DNA from: Haemonchus contortus
Taxonomy: Eukaryota > Nematoda > Chromadorea > Rhabditida > Trichostrongylidae
Reading direction: 5' to 3'
Assembly: GCA_000469685.2 (NCBI GenBank)
Contig: LS997565.1
Span: forward strand, 18,619,597-18,683,596
Length of the DNA stretch: 64,000 nucleotides
Shown here: positions 54,080 through 64,000 of the stretch, piece after piece
Layout: the number at the start of each line of letters is the position of its first letter
Numbering within the stretch: position 1 is the stretch's first letter
Translations under genes and position numbers: made by a program
The notes under the pieces: model-generated
The model's input: only the letters and a program-made list of their open reading frames with translations
The model's database searches: none
Told to the model about the DNA's origin: nothing

Positions 54080-54492
54080 TGTTTCAATTTCAATTTCCCA
54101 ATGATATAAAAATTCAGTTCGGTTCGAGAATAAACCATCCCGAGGAAATCGGCAGGGGCTTTTCCAATGATTTCTTCTAATCCTAACTGGAGAATCACTT
54201 GCTGCAAAGCTGGTGATTCAAGCAAAATATTGACGTGTTCTCTTCTCTGTAAACACTTTGTTGATGTTACAGTAAACGGCTTATGAATGTCATGTGTACA
54301 TACTGGCTGGTGAGGGTGATCGCTTATCTGGAAAGAAGGGCTCAAATTTTCCCGCTGCAAAAGCCCCGGATTGTCATTTACACTGCATTTGTGCATGTAC
54401 ACATTTCTGGCAATCTTGCCAATTACAGCCTTGTTTGGTTGAGCATGCCTCAACTGGAGTGACAGGAATCTTTGCATTTGTTTGCCACTCAA
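54080..54492 (-). other. Weak minus-strand exon candidate, unknown
   Basis: An open frame of about 138 codons ends in KLKLKQ followed by a good donor (GTATGT on the minus strand), with PADFLGMVYSRTELNFYIIG near its end. No ATG start, acceptor or next exon could be assigned and no domain is recognised. Similar-length chance frames occur elsewhere in the window. Confidence 0.2.
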
Positions 54493-54970
54493 CTTGCAAT
54501 CATAAAACCTTTCAAAGTTGTTTCAAATGTCAGGTTAAAATTTTAGCTACCTCACCGCTCCCACCCTCCCCCCCCCCCTTTTTTTTCGCCCGGTTACCAA
54601 CTTCTTTTTTTCCGCTCCTTCGATTACATCGGCTTCGTCTAGGTCTTTTCTCATGGCAAAGGCCAGGCTTTTTCTGAATTCATTGACATTCTATGAAAAT
54701 TAAGTAAATTTCGCTATGAGGGATGGATGGCCCTTCGAATTGCTTCCAATTTTTACCATTATTTTATCGTGTCACTTTATGAAAGGCAACCCTATTGCGC
54801 CGTTCATTCACCCAACTTTTCAAGCTTACCCTCATAAGGGAAGTAGCAGTTCCCATGCCATAGTCCACCACATGAGCATAAGTACCGCAACTTACATCCG
54901 CGTAGCGATAATGTTCTGTTTTGCTCCAATTCCAGAAAATGGAATTTAAATTTCATAAAATTGATTCCAG
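54493..54970. other. Region that should hold the receptor's first exon
   Basis: It contains a C-run/T-run (about 54571-54588) and a plus-strand frame from ATG 54716 with a hydrophobic start, but no clean donor that would join it to 54971. The initiator exon is unresolved. Confidence 0.3.
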
Positions 54971-57900
54971 GCAACATCGACGATTCTCAATGTGGTACCT
55001 GCGATCTCGATAGTTTCGTTCATAGCATGCATCACCCTTTGCGCATTGGTCATATTCGCTCTCGTCAGGCGACGGCTTCCATCCAGAAAATACAGGTCAG
55101 ACCTTTTTACATGGGGAAGCCTACGCTTCAGTGCCCTGTTTCTTGAAATGGTCAGTTTCAATACTGCGATAAGCACCGCACGCGTCAATGTGTAGTTAAG
55201 ATTTATAACCAAAGATTGGCAGAAGATGATGCCCCTAAAAATTTCGAAGATGTTCTGCAGGCCCTTTGATCCAGCAAAACGTGCCTGATTTCATTTACTC
55301 TTCCTTCATTCTTCTACCTAATTGATGTCGGAGTGTGCGACAGTGAGGGAGTTGAGATGAGATGAGTTCAGCCCCAAAGAATGAAAAGCTCACATACCGC
55401 CCCTTTGATCTTGAAAGTCCAGAATGAGACCCTATTTTTGTGTTCGCTAATTTCAAACCGGAAATTTACAAAGATTGTCAGCTGCTGAGGGAGAGGACTA
55501 TGTAGTAAGAAGAGCCGAGTGACACTCGGCAAACATTACGGTCGCAACGGCTACTCGACGTTGACCAAGGACAGCAAATAAATTCCACGCCGAATCCATT
55601 TCTATTGGACTCGCAGCGTATGGACCGCTTTCCAAAAGGAAACGATGAGAACTTTGGCTTTGGTAATCTCAGAGTATGAATTGAATCGCCTAGACGACAA
55701 GTTTCACTGGCGTGTTCCCAAGGACCAACCTTCAAAAGGATCTATTTTTGCCATCAAGAATAAAACCTAAGTTGTACTTCGGTTTCGCAATAAAAGGATA
55801 AAGGACAGTCTTGGGGCGTTAATCGATCTCGTCTGAGGGATGCGCCCACGCATTCGACTTCGCTTTTGTCCTCCCAAGCGAGTTTGGTACCGACCCCGGA
55901 GGGATGGAAGGCTTGCTTGGCTTTGACGGATATCGATACGGTATTCGAACCCGTGGCCATGCGTATGAGACAGTGCGGCTTGCAATATTCTTACATGTTC
56001 ACTGAGTACAAAGAGGTTAGAATACGTCAGAGTAGATCCATTTCGTGGAAACTAGTAAGTATTGCATTATAACGTTCGATGGCTACTTACTGCTCGTAGA
56101 CTGTGGGAATGCCTAGAAACTCGCGCAAGGAAAGAAAGAAGAACGTACGAGGAACCTTTAAAAAAAGGATGAGAGTTGGTATTTCATTTGTATGCAAGGT
56201 TTTGCTTAACTTAAACATTTTGTGACTAATCAGCCTCAAGGACTGACATCAAAAACGGATCCGCTTATTCAGTATGGGATCAGCACACCTCGAATGTTTG
56301 AACTTGAACTTTTCTTCCGGAGACCGAAAAAGGCCGAAACGATAAGCTGAAAAGACATTAGGAAAAGTGGTACTCTTTGTTCACTCGATAGTTTTCCCAC
56401 AGATCCAGCTACTTACTGTGAACTCCTTTCCAGGCTCTCACAGTTGTTCGAAAAGAAAACTGATCAAATGAAGTGAATAATTTGGGAATATCCCACAGCA
56501 ATGAAGCGGCGGCATCGAATTTTTACTAATTTATTTGATTTCAGTGTCGTACTGAGTCGCACTGTAGCTGATGTCTTCTCGTGTGCGCTGCTATGTGCCG
56601 CTTCGTTCATGGCCAATAAATATTCGGCATCTTACACGATTCTTGCGCTCTTCCTATGCGTCGCAACCTTTGGATTCATCCACCTCACCCTCTCGCATAT
56701 GTTCGTCATTTCTCTCCGACAGGTACCATCATTCGTTAATGATGTCTAAACATTTTGATCGTTAACCAATTTCTTTTCTGGGATTCTCCCACATCATACA
56801 TACCCCATAGTATGTTTTGACATTTTGTAATCGTGACTTATACCATGAATTGCGGTGGCCAGCAGATGTACGAGTTAGTGCTAGCCAGTTTCTTCTCCTA
56901 AACGAATCTGGCAACATTTTACGGGTCCCGGAGGAACGGAATCTCTGGTCGGTCTAGGCGGGATCCGATCCCTGGATTATGCTTGTAATGATAGGCGCCC
57001 CTTGCCGCCACAGTACTCCTTACCCATTCTTCATAATACTCAGAAATACTCGAGAAAACTTAGAAGTTCTACAGAAAATATCGAACTATATTCATTATCC
57101 ATTTCTTAGCACATACTGCTGCAGTTGTGTAGGTATGACATATAATATTTCAATTTAGATTAGCGTGGCTCGCCCTTACGGCTTCCCTTCGATCTGCACA
57201 TTTCGTCGAGTGAGCACTGGAGTAGCTTTGATATGGCTCGTTTCAATTCTCTATGCAGCCGCTTTTGCTCCTCTTACAACTGTCATAATAGATCCAGAAA
57301 AAAGCAAAGACAGTAAGCGATTTGATTTAAAGGGCCAGAAATGGAACAGTCGGCCGTTTTTGTGCAGGGCCGTGCTTTTCCCCTCGGTCCCTGCACTCTA
57401 TTTAATACCGTTCGGCTAATTTTATTTGCAGTCTGCACCTATGGAAACTGTGAGAAACCGCTGCTGATCGTGGCCATCGGCGTTATCGCTGCTTCTGTCA
57501 TTACCGTCCTCATCTGCTATGTGGTTGTTCTGTTCAATATGAGAGCTATAGCCTATCGCGAGAAGTGAGGGATTTCCCGTATAACTTGGTAACTACTGTT
57601 CTAAGCCAGCGTTTTCCAGAATGCACAACGAACCTGAGGTAACCAAGAAGAAAATGTATCGGTTCTTCTACTTTGGAGGGCATCTTGGACTGTACGTCAT
57701 CGTGTCAACTTTGGTCATCACTGGGGCTGCAATCATACTTCATAATGTCTACCTGTACCACAAAATTAGGAGCTCGATGAGGAAAGATTGTGACATCGTT
57801 GGGGTATGTTCGACGATTTGGGGTGATACTGGTGTACCTAACAAGCTCTGTTTCTCTTACCTCCTTGAATTTGGTATACAATGTGAACAAAAGCATGCTA

Positions 57901-59353
57901 CCTGAGAGTAACTTCTGCCCTCAATTTGCCATTCGCTGTGGTTTCCTGTTGAGGATCTGCAAAAGAGCTATTGTAGTATCGCAGAGGTTACCTTCCTGAT
58001 TGTCCCAGGGCAGAATATGGAAGAAGAAGATTTTTAGGACTGATTACTTTATAGAAACTTGAGAAATAAAAGATCAGCGGTCAATACAATCTTCAGACCA
58101 GAACCCACAACATCGTTTGTGCAATGCAGCAGTGCCACTCTCAAAAGTGAAGAAAATGCCATGCGATTCACATACGATGCGATTCACCGTCAAACTCCTC
58201 AAATTTTGACATTTCACCTTCGGGAGCTCGTCCCTTCCATTTTTCTGTGTACTTGTAAGGGGCACTGTAAGTGATGTTTTTAATTGTGCTCGGTACTGGT
58301 CTGTAACCGAGGCTCAGGAAACTTGAGTCGCACTTGTTCACAGTATATCACCCATGTATCAAAGTCCCATACCTCCATATACCATGATACCTCCATATAT
58401 TGTTTTGCATGGAGACCTCCGCGGACGCGGTGAAATTTTTGTAGAGCTCTATGGACACCCTGATGATACTGTGGTCTGTCTTTCGGAATCTAATCGGAAT
58501 GACTACATTTTCCTACTCCAAAGTTGGTTTTCCATTTTCAACCTACAGGTTGCTTAGGCTTGTTATGGAAGGTCATGAAAAATTGGAGTAAGGCTCTTTC
58601 TCATTATCATGCAAATTGCGCTAATCAAGAGCAAGGTCGTGCAGCGGGGCTGAAATTTGAACAGTACATTTGAAAATTGTTGAACAAAGTTTGATGTAAC
58701 CACAAAGAAGGACAGCACAAGCGAGTGCTTATGCACCCTTATATGTAGTGGGCTACCTCTCTATAGGGGTGCAGCAAGGGTCAGTTTTGAGTTTAGGCTT
58801 TTCTTGTTGTCATTTTTCACCAAACAGCAGCTTCCACCGCCAACCAGACCGACACCATCAATTTATGAATTCTTTCTGTCCTCTTTCTTTCCCTGGAATG
58901 TGCACTTTCCCAAAGAGAATCGATCATGATCAATTTCTTTCCAGTACATCGATACACTAATCCGTCTGGAAACACTAGCTGGTGGCGTCGTTCTTCTGTG
59001 GTTGGTGAGGGTTGTCTTCGATGTTGTGATCGTGCTCCTAGCAGACTATCGTCGACTGCTTCCTTGGATAGCCTCCAACGATCCACAACCACTTAGGGAT
59101 AATCAGGTCGATTTTCTCGAACCACTTATTTTTCGCCTGCTCCTCTATTCAACTATTACCACCCAACATAGTAAAAAAGAGGAGTATGGTTGTTTATACA
59201 CCACCATATGAGTTCTGCTTAGAATTAATTTTCGGCTTGCAGATTTCAATGATTTCGGCTCGGGCAAGTCCTCTTCAATGGCAAAAGAACTGCTTCAACT
59301 GTCCAGTATTTAAACTCGACGGCAACCTCCATCCATGGGATTTCAAGAATTGA
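54971..59353 (+). CDS. Seven-transmembrane receptor (nematode serpentine/GPCR-like), 5' end missing
   Basis: Seven exons join with matching phases: 54971-55095, 56545-56722, 57159-57312, 57432-57564, 57620-57803, 58945-59106, 59243-59353; 349 codons with TGA at 59351-59353. Hydrophobic helices: TM1 (SIVSFIACITLCALVIFALV) then RRRLPSRKY; TM2 (DVFSCALLCAASFMA); TM3 (YTILALFLCVATFGFIHLTL), followed by ISVARPYGFP at the DRY position; TM4 (GVALIWLVSILYAAAFAPL); an outer loop with CTYGNCEK; TM5 (LLIVAIGVIAASVITVLICY); a basic loop (TKKKMYRF); TM6 (LYVIVSTLVITGAAIILHNV); TM7 (GGVVLLWLVRVVFDVVIVLL), then a cytoplasmic tail. DVVIVLLADY sits where rhodopsin-type receptors have NPxxY. It would be a plasma-membrane receptor, plausibly chemosensory or peptidergic; the subfamily and ligand are not identified. 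AATAAA at about 59579-59584 is a plausible poly(A) signal. The initiator exon was not found. Confidence 0.82.
55760..55995 (-). repeat. SINE-like B-box repeat in receptor intron 1
   Basis: On the minus strand it reads GCCGCACTGTCTCATACGCA, then CGGGTTCGAATACCG (B-box-like), CCATCCCTCCGGGGTCGGTA and CTTGCTTGGGAGGACAAAAG. This order resembles a short repeat I recall as common in strongylid nematode genomes; that link is from memory and unverified. The overlapping frames are not genes. Confidence 0.5.
56830..57020 (-). repeat. SINE-like B-box repeat in receptor intron 2
   Basis: On the minus strand it contains GGCGGCAAGGGGCGCC, GGGATCGGATCCCGCC (a degenerate T-arm), TTCCTCCGGGACCCG and TGGCCACCGCAATTCATGG. 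It shares the layout T-arm-like box, then CTCCGGG block, with the repeat at 55760-55995. It makes up much of this 436-bp intron. Confidence 0.5.
57804..58944. other. Receptor intron 5 with an unexplained open segment
   Basis: 58332-58560 (plus) follows a TTCACAG acceptor and reads YIVLHGDLRGRGEIFVELYG, faintly like the start of a galectin carbohydrate-recognition domain. It is not needed by the receptor, whose phases match without it. The rest shows nothing. Confidence 0.25.
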
Positions 59354-60794
59354 TTGAACCATCGTGATCCTTAGTTTGAGATAGTTACCCGTTTGTTAAT
59401 AATCTTTTCTCTTGAAACCTGGTGTAAGGTGCTTGTTATCCGCTCAATATCTTTGGGAACTGTCGCGCTATGAGTAGGTACTATGTACCCGATCGCCTTT
59501 CATTATTATTCTGTACTATTAATTATTCAATTCCGACATTATCAGTAGTACGAGTTGAGCTACGACACACTTAGTTGGAATAAAAAAGTTGGAATTCCTA
59601 TTTGAAGGATGAATAATTGGAATAGCTCTAACACCAAGATGGCCTCATGCACATATGAAAATTAGAAAATGAAAAGGTGGTTGACTGATGATGAAGAAGA
59701 CTTTCAAATGACTATGACAGCAGTAGAAAGTGCAATTAATCCTACAGAAACAGCCAAGTCCTCTGCATGACGATTCAGGAACTATTTCGCCAGGTCTTCA
59801 AACTCGATGGTGCTGATTGTGAGATATATAACCTAGACCGCTGCTGTCAAAACCATTCCGGCGGCCAAATTTCATGTTCTGATGATTGCCTCAGTGGAAG
59901 TGGTTGTCAATTTTAGATTCCTGCCCTCAGTTGCAATATACTGCTCTCTGTCTCTGATTCACCGCAGTTCGATAAATTCACCTACTTCCCTGCTACCGTT
60001 TACTATTTCACAGCACTCAACATCTTTTTACCCCAATAGTTCGAATTTGTCGCTTGGGGGCTTTTTCGCAATCTATCTCTCATTTTTTCTTTGGCTCAAA
60101 AAACAATTGCTTCTGTTAGTAATTGTTAAAAAATGAACTGAAACTTTCTGCAAATCCTTGCAAGTAATTCTTCGCCCTATACAGTCACTTCCAGAGTAAG
60201 CCGATGGCCAAGTTGCTGTTTTACTTTTCAGGGCGAATCTACACTAATTATCGAGTCCACTGGGGAGATGGAAGACTGGCGTGGCCGGAACTGGATTCGG
60301 TCTTTGCAGGCATCTGGTGGGAGTAGCTCTTATTCCTTGACACGTTGACGACGAGCCGATTTTTTCGTGTCTGTCCCGTGGGACGACACAGTTGTTTTCT
60401 TGGAATTTGTTATTTCTCGAAAAAATGAGTGATTACATTCAAAAACATTTGAAATCCGCAAACCTTCCAGCAGTATTCGAATTTTGCCCAAGGTTTGCGG
60501 CTACTCAGGATAATTTGTACAACAGTAACTGAGGTCGTCTTGGGCGGTCGCATTTCTCCCAGCTGTCGTAAGTGTTTTCTAGCAATCGCATTTTAAAAGC
60601 ATTTCTTCTTTATTTTCTAAGTATTTATTTTGCGTTGTTTCATTTCTGGTTCTATTTCGTTTTCACAGCTTTCGTTCGAGTTTTTTTTTGGGTTAATTTC
60701 TCCTCTTCATTGTTTGGGTTGTCGGTTAGCTGCCTGCTACTAGTAATTATTGACTCAATAGACTCAGTATTGGGTAGATCAAAGATCAAACAAA
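59354..60794. other. Receptor 3' flank and probable 5' region of the LINE
   Basis: An AATAAA lies near 59580. No gene is seen to 60794. The 5' boundary of the LINE could not be placed; no target-site duplication is visible because its 3' end is off the window. Confidence 0.4.
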
Positions 60795-61472
60795 ATGCCA
60801 TCGAAACAGGTGCGTTCTAAGAAGGCTTCAACGAGCTGTTCTCAGCCAATATCTGGCTCGAGTAGCAGAATGAGCACCCATACAACTAGTAGTCCAGAAG
60901 CTGAAAGCTTTCACAACATGTCGGCTATGGAACTTATCAAAAGTATTATGGAGCTTAATCAGGACCCAGCTATTGGAAGTATGCTTGTCGCTCTCTCGGA
61001 AAAGAATCCCATGGAGTTCTCCGATCTCCTCGAGAGCGATAAACGGAGCCGCAGCATAGTTATCTCTGGTCTAGAGGAAGGACGGGACGGCCTTTGTCCA
61101 TCTGCGCGTCAGAGAGACCTAGAGGATAAAGTTGCACGAGTTCTCGATGCAGTAGATGTTGAGTGCCGTCCAGTTGAAACATATCGCATGGGTAAGCCTA
61201 ATTCCAAGCACTCTCGCCTGGTGAAAGTGGTCCTACCATCCAGATCTCACTGGCGGCGCGTTCTCGCCAATGCACGCCTTCTCCAAGATGCTGGGTTGCC
61301 AGAGGTCTTTATTCGTCGGGGCATGACCGAGGAGGAGAGGAAACGGGAATACGAGCTGCGTCAAGAAGCTCGTGAACGTAATAAGGGTAGCGGCATTCGT
61401 GAATGGGTTGTCTACCATGGGCAGCTCAAACGCGCAGCTGAATTGCCGCATAAACGGTCGGGAAACCACTAG
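60795..61472 (+). CDS. LINE ORF1 protein (nucleic-acid-binding type)
   Basis: 225 residues from ATG 60795 to TAG 61470-61472. There is a Ser/Thr-rich N-terminus, then a helical region, then an RRM-like segment (RSIVISGLEE near 94, VETYRMGKPNSKHSRLVKV, VFIRRGMTEEERKREYELR), as in ORF1 proteins of nematode CR1/Sam-type LINEs and other LINE ORF1s with an xRRM. There is no CCHC zinc knuckle. It probably binds the element RNA. The frame is intact, in contrast to ORF2. Confidence 0.8.
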   Translation: MPSKQVRSKKASTSCSQPISGSSSRMSTHTTSSPEAESFHNMSAMELIKSIMELNQDPAIGSMLVALSEKNPMEFSDLLESDKRSRSIVISGLEEGRDGLCPSARQRDLEDKVARVLDAVDVECRPVETYRMGKPNSKHSRLVKVVLPSRSHWRRVLANARLLQDAGLPEVFIRRGMTEEERKREYELRQEARERNKGSGIREWVVYHGQLKRAAELPHKRSGNH

Positions 61473-61474
61473 AG

Positions 61475-63006
61475 GTGCACGGCAATTCTGTCTTAACTTG
61501 CCACTTGTTGAACGCCCGTAGTCTTTGCAATAAGATAGATCATTTGCATTTCCTTATAAGTCAAAAACATCCTGATTTGGTATTTGTTACTGAGACATGG
61601 CTCACTTCGAGCATCAATGATTCCGAGATATTGGCCGCCTTCCCGTGTTTGCTGTTCCGTCTTGATCGTAAAGAAGGTAGAGGAGGTGGAGTATGTTGCT
61701 TAGCGAAAGGTGACCTTTTCTGTTATCCTGTTGAACTTAGTTCGTCTACTAAAGCGGATGTTCTCTGTCTGGAAGTTTTCTGCCCGAAGAATGGTTCGCG
61801 AATCCGCTTCATTCTCGTCTACCGCCCACCAAGCTCAAACAGAAGTGAAGATGAAAAGCTGATTGAATTGCTTCGCGAAAATGTCTTAACTGAGTTCCAC
61901 AGTGTGGTTCTAGGTGACTTCAATCTAGCAATAGACTGGACAAACCTGTGTGCACGCAACTCAACCTCATCTACCTTCTTGGAATTTTTCCTGGAAGTTG
62001 GCTTGGTGCAGCATGTTTCCGCACCAACCCATGGCAACAATACGATCGATCTTATTTTATCCACCGCTTCCAATGTATGTGACATGTCGATTACACCGCC
62101 ACTGGCCAATTCCGACCATGCCTCCATTTCTTTCAAAGTGATGGAAGAGTTTGGAATGGCCAGCTACATCCCATTTCCCGTTCTTTTAGGCGCTGACTTT
62201 AATGCCCTCGTTGAATACTTTTCTAGCATTAACTGGCTCATGCTGTTCGATGAATACACTTCTGTTGATGATGTTTATCAGAGATTCTGCAGGGTGGTTT
62301 ATGATGCCTTAGCAAGGTTCGTCCCTATGAAGTTCCCCAAGCTTTGGCGAATACAATACCCTGCTCACATCAGAAACTTGTTGATGCAAAAAGAAAGATT
62401 ATTCCGAGACTTGGAGTCTCCGCTGACTTCACCTCTCTATCGGAAAGTATGTTCTGACATTGATCGTCATTTGAAGAAATTTCTATCTGCTTTCGAAAAC
62501 CGCCTCGGAAAACAATTCTCTATGAAACGCCTTCACCTCTACCTCCGGAGCAAACTTAATTCTAAGTCATCCCTGCCTATCCTAGTCGACCAGAATGGCA
62601 CTAAGCTTTATAGTGATCACGCTAAGGCGGAATCTTTCGGAAGATATTTTGCTAGTGTTTTCTTGGAATCTAATTCATCCGTTAGCCAGAAGGAGTATTG
62701 TCCAATCCATATCCGAAACAACTTCCCAGATATCATGTTTTCCACCTCTGACGTCCGCTCTGTGCTGAAAAATCTAAAAACATCTGCTAGTGAGCCCTTC
62801 GACGGAATCCCTCAAATTCTTTTCAGGAAGTGTCACAATTCTCTATGCAAACCTCTTGCCCATTTGTTCAACATATCGTTTCTTTTAGGAGAGGTACCCC
62901 AGCTTTGGAAGAATGCCATTGTCACTGCCATTCCCAAACAATCTAAAGCCACTAAAGTTAGCGAGTATAGGCCTATCAGCCTCACCCCACGGCTGCCAAA
63001 GTGATG
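61475..63006 (+). CDS. LINE ORF2, part 1: endonuclease and start of RT
   Basis: The frame opens 2 nt after the ORF1 stop and has no ATG at its start (GTG at 61475). The endonuclease motifs are NARSLCNK, VFVTETWLTSSI, GRGGGVCC, LVYRPPSSN, VVLGDFNL, NNTIDLILS and SDHASI, in APE order. RT begins late in the frame (EPFDGIPQILFRK, then EYRPISLTP). A one-base loss near 62985-62995 breaks the frame before TAAKVMEK, which continues in the next frame. Confidence 0.88.
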
Positions 63007-63501
63007 GAGAAGTTGATTTTTGATAAACTTTCATCATGGTTTGATAAATTTCATCTGATTCCCGTTGAGCAGCATGGTTTCCTTCCTGGTTCTTCTACCT
63101 GTACTAATCTCCTTGATACTTGGTACGATGTTTGCCGGGCAGTCAACAATGGCAAGTCAGTGGATGTTATCCATCTGGACCTCTCGAAGGCTTTTGATAA
63201 AGTTTGTTACCCGAAGTTGATCAGTAAATTGGAGCGATATGGTATTCGAGGCAAAACTCTTAACTGGATAAAGGCATACCTTTATGGAAGGAGCTTGACT
63301 GTTCGTGTTGGCAATAGTTTCTCTAAGAGTTATGCTTGCACCAGTGGTGTGCCGCAAGGAGGAGTATTGTCTCCGCTACTCTTTCTGATTTATACAATTG
63401 AGCTGCCTCAGCTTCTCAAAACTTGTAGTGAAATTCACGTACAAGTATATGCTGACGACATCAAAGTTTATGCTGCCTATGATGAACGAATGGTGAAATA
63501 G
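63001..63501 (+). pseudogene. LINE ORF2, part 2: RT core in a shifted frame
   Basis: It continues RT with VEQHGFLPGSSTCTNL, VIHLDLSKAFDKVCYPKLI, GVPQGGVLSPLLFLIY and the catalytic YADD at about 63451-63462. It stops at TAG 63499-63501. The next frame resumes immediately, showing a second frameshift at about 63495. Confidence 0.88.
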
Positions 63502-64000
63502 TGCAGCAAGCGCTTCGGTTGTCGGTGGAAAGAATGAATGAGTGGGCTTCATCATGGGATATTCCATTGAATCTCAACAAATGTTTGGTTATGCATTTCG
63601 GTAATGCCATTGCAAATGATTACGTGATCAATGGTATATGTCTCCCATATACTGAGTCTAATAAAGATCTCGGAGTTATTTTCGACACTAGCTTGAGGTT
63701 TTCCAGCCACATCGACAGCGTCGTTAGGAAAGCTCTGGCTGTTTTGTTCCTGATCATGAGAAATACGAGGTGCTCTGATTCATCCATAGTATTACGCTTG
63801 TACAAAACATATGTACTGCCTCACTTAGAGTATTGCTCCCAAGTGTGGAGTCCTTTCCTCAAAAAAGACATTGAAAAGCTCGAAAGAGTCCAACATGTAT
63901 TCACTCGAATGTTGTGGTATAGGTCCAAGCCTGGTGTAGCCATTCCCCCGTACCGCGTTCGGCTGAAATCTTTATCGCTCCATTCGTTGCAGTATCGACG
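63495..64000 (+). pseudogene. LINE ORF2, part 3: RT thumb, running off the window
   Basis: In the third frame: IVQQALRLSVERMNEWASSW, NLNKCLVMHFGN, NKDLGVIFDTSLRFSSHI, LRLYKTYVLPHLEYCSQVWS and LERVQHVFTRMLWYRSK. These are the standard CR1-group motifs after YADD. The element end and 3' UTR are not in view. Confidence 0.85.

Larger units (their letters stand above)
60795..64000 (+). mobile_element. CR1/Jockey-group non-LTR retrotransposon (LINE), truncated by the window edge
   Basis: ORF1 (60795-61472) is followed after 2 nt by ORF2 with an apurinic-endonuclease-like domain and a reverse transcriptase with YADD. The RT blocks (LDLSKAFDKV, SGVPQGGVLSPLLFLIY, YADDIKVYA, LGVIFDTSLRFSSHI) fit the CR1 group. 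Two frameshifts break ORF2, so this copy looks inactive unless they are sequence errors. Confidence 0.9.

Noticed and set aside
54946..55212. Minus-strand 88-codon frame
   Set aside because: It is antisense to the receptor TM1 exon, whose phases match the downstream exons.
55754..56072. Short frames on both strands in receptor intron 1
   Set aside because: They lie in a SINE-like repeat with a B-box.
1..64000. CRISPR arrays, bacterial operons, phage or plasmid features
   Set aside because: None seen; split genes and eukaryotic retroelements show this is nuclear animal DNA.

Overview
This window looks like nuclear DNA of a nematode, most likely a strongylid-type parasite with a repeat-rich, large-intron genome. 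No species is claimed. The evidence is: nematode-style splice sites (TTTCAG-type acceptors, several introns of 40-75 bp), a filamin whose C-terminal half resembles animal filamin A repeat by repeat, a nematode-style seven-transmembrane receptor, and remnants of Ty3/gypsy, Tc1, mariner, RTE and CR1 elements plus short B-box (tRNA-like) repeats. There are no bacterial-type operons, RBSs or CRISPR arrays.

Layout. (1) 1-6934: upstream intron of the filamin gene. A Ty3/gypsy LTR retrotransposon lies on the minus strand (291-6233), apparently inserted inside an older TIR element (233-6838). (2) 6935-48098: the 3' half or more of one filamin gene on the plus strand. I could phase 33 small exons across the window, giving 1,423 in-frame codons with the stop; every junction keeps frame and the protein ends in a canonical filamin dimerisation repeat. 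Two further exons (8823-9481 and 33527-33832) fit the splice phase but carry their own stop codons, so they look like alternative terminal exons making short filamins without the dimerisation end. One intron (37059-37114) appears to be GC-AG. The big introns hold a mariner remnant, an RTE remnant, several copies of a CTGT-headed repeat, a broken Tc1-like element and an approximately 670-bp pentanucleotide array. (3) 48099-54970: intergenic DNA with repeats and weak exon candidates I could not assemble. (4) 54971-59353: a seven-exon receptor gene on the plus strand with seven hydrophobic helices; its first exon was not found. Two introns carry SINE-like repeats. (5) 60795-64000: a CR1/Jockey-group LINE on the plus strand with ORF1 and a frameshifted ORF2, running off the right edge.

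Function. The only clear cellular genes are filamin (actin crosslinking and scaffolding) and the receptor. They are not obviously linked in function. The most interesting point is the filamin isoform architecture: frame-compatible premature terminal exons buried in 5-7 kb introns would uncouple the N-terminal actin-binding part from the C-terminal dimerisation and partner-binding part. I found no clear candidate for a wholly new system; the leads below are ranked by interest.
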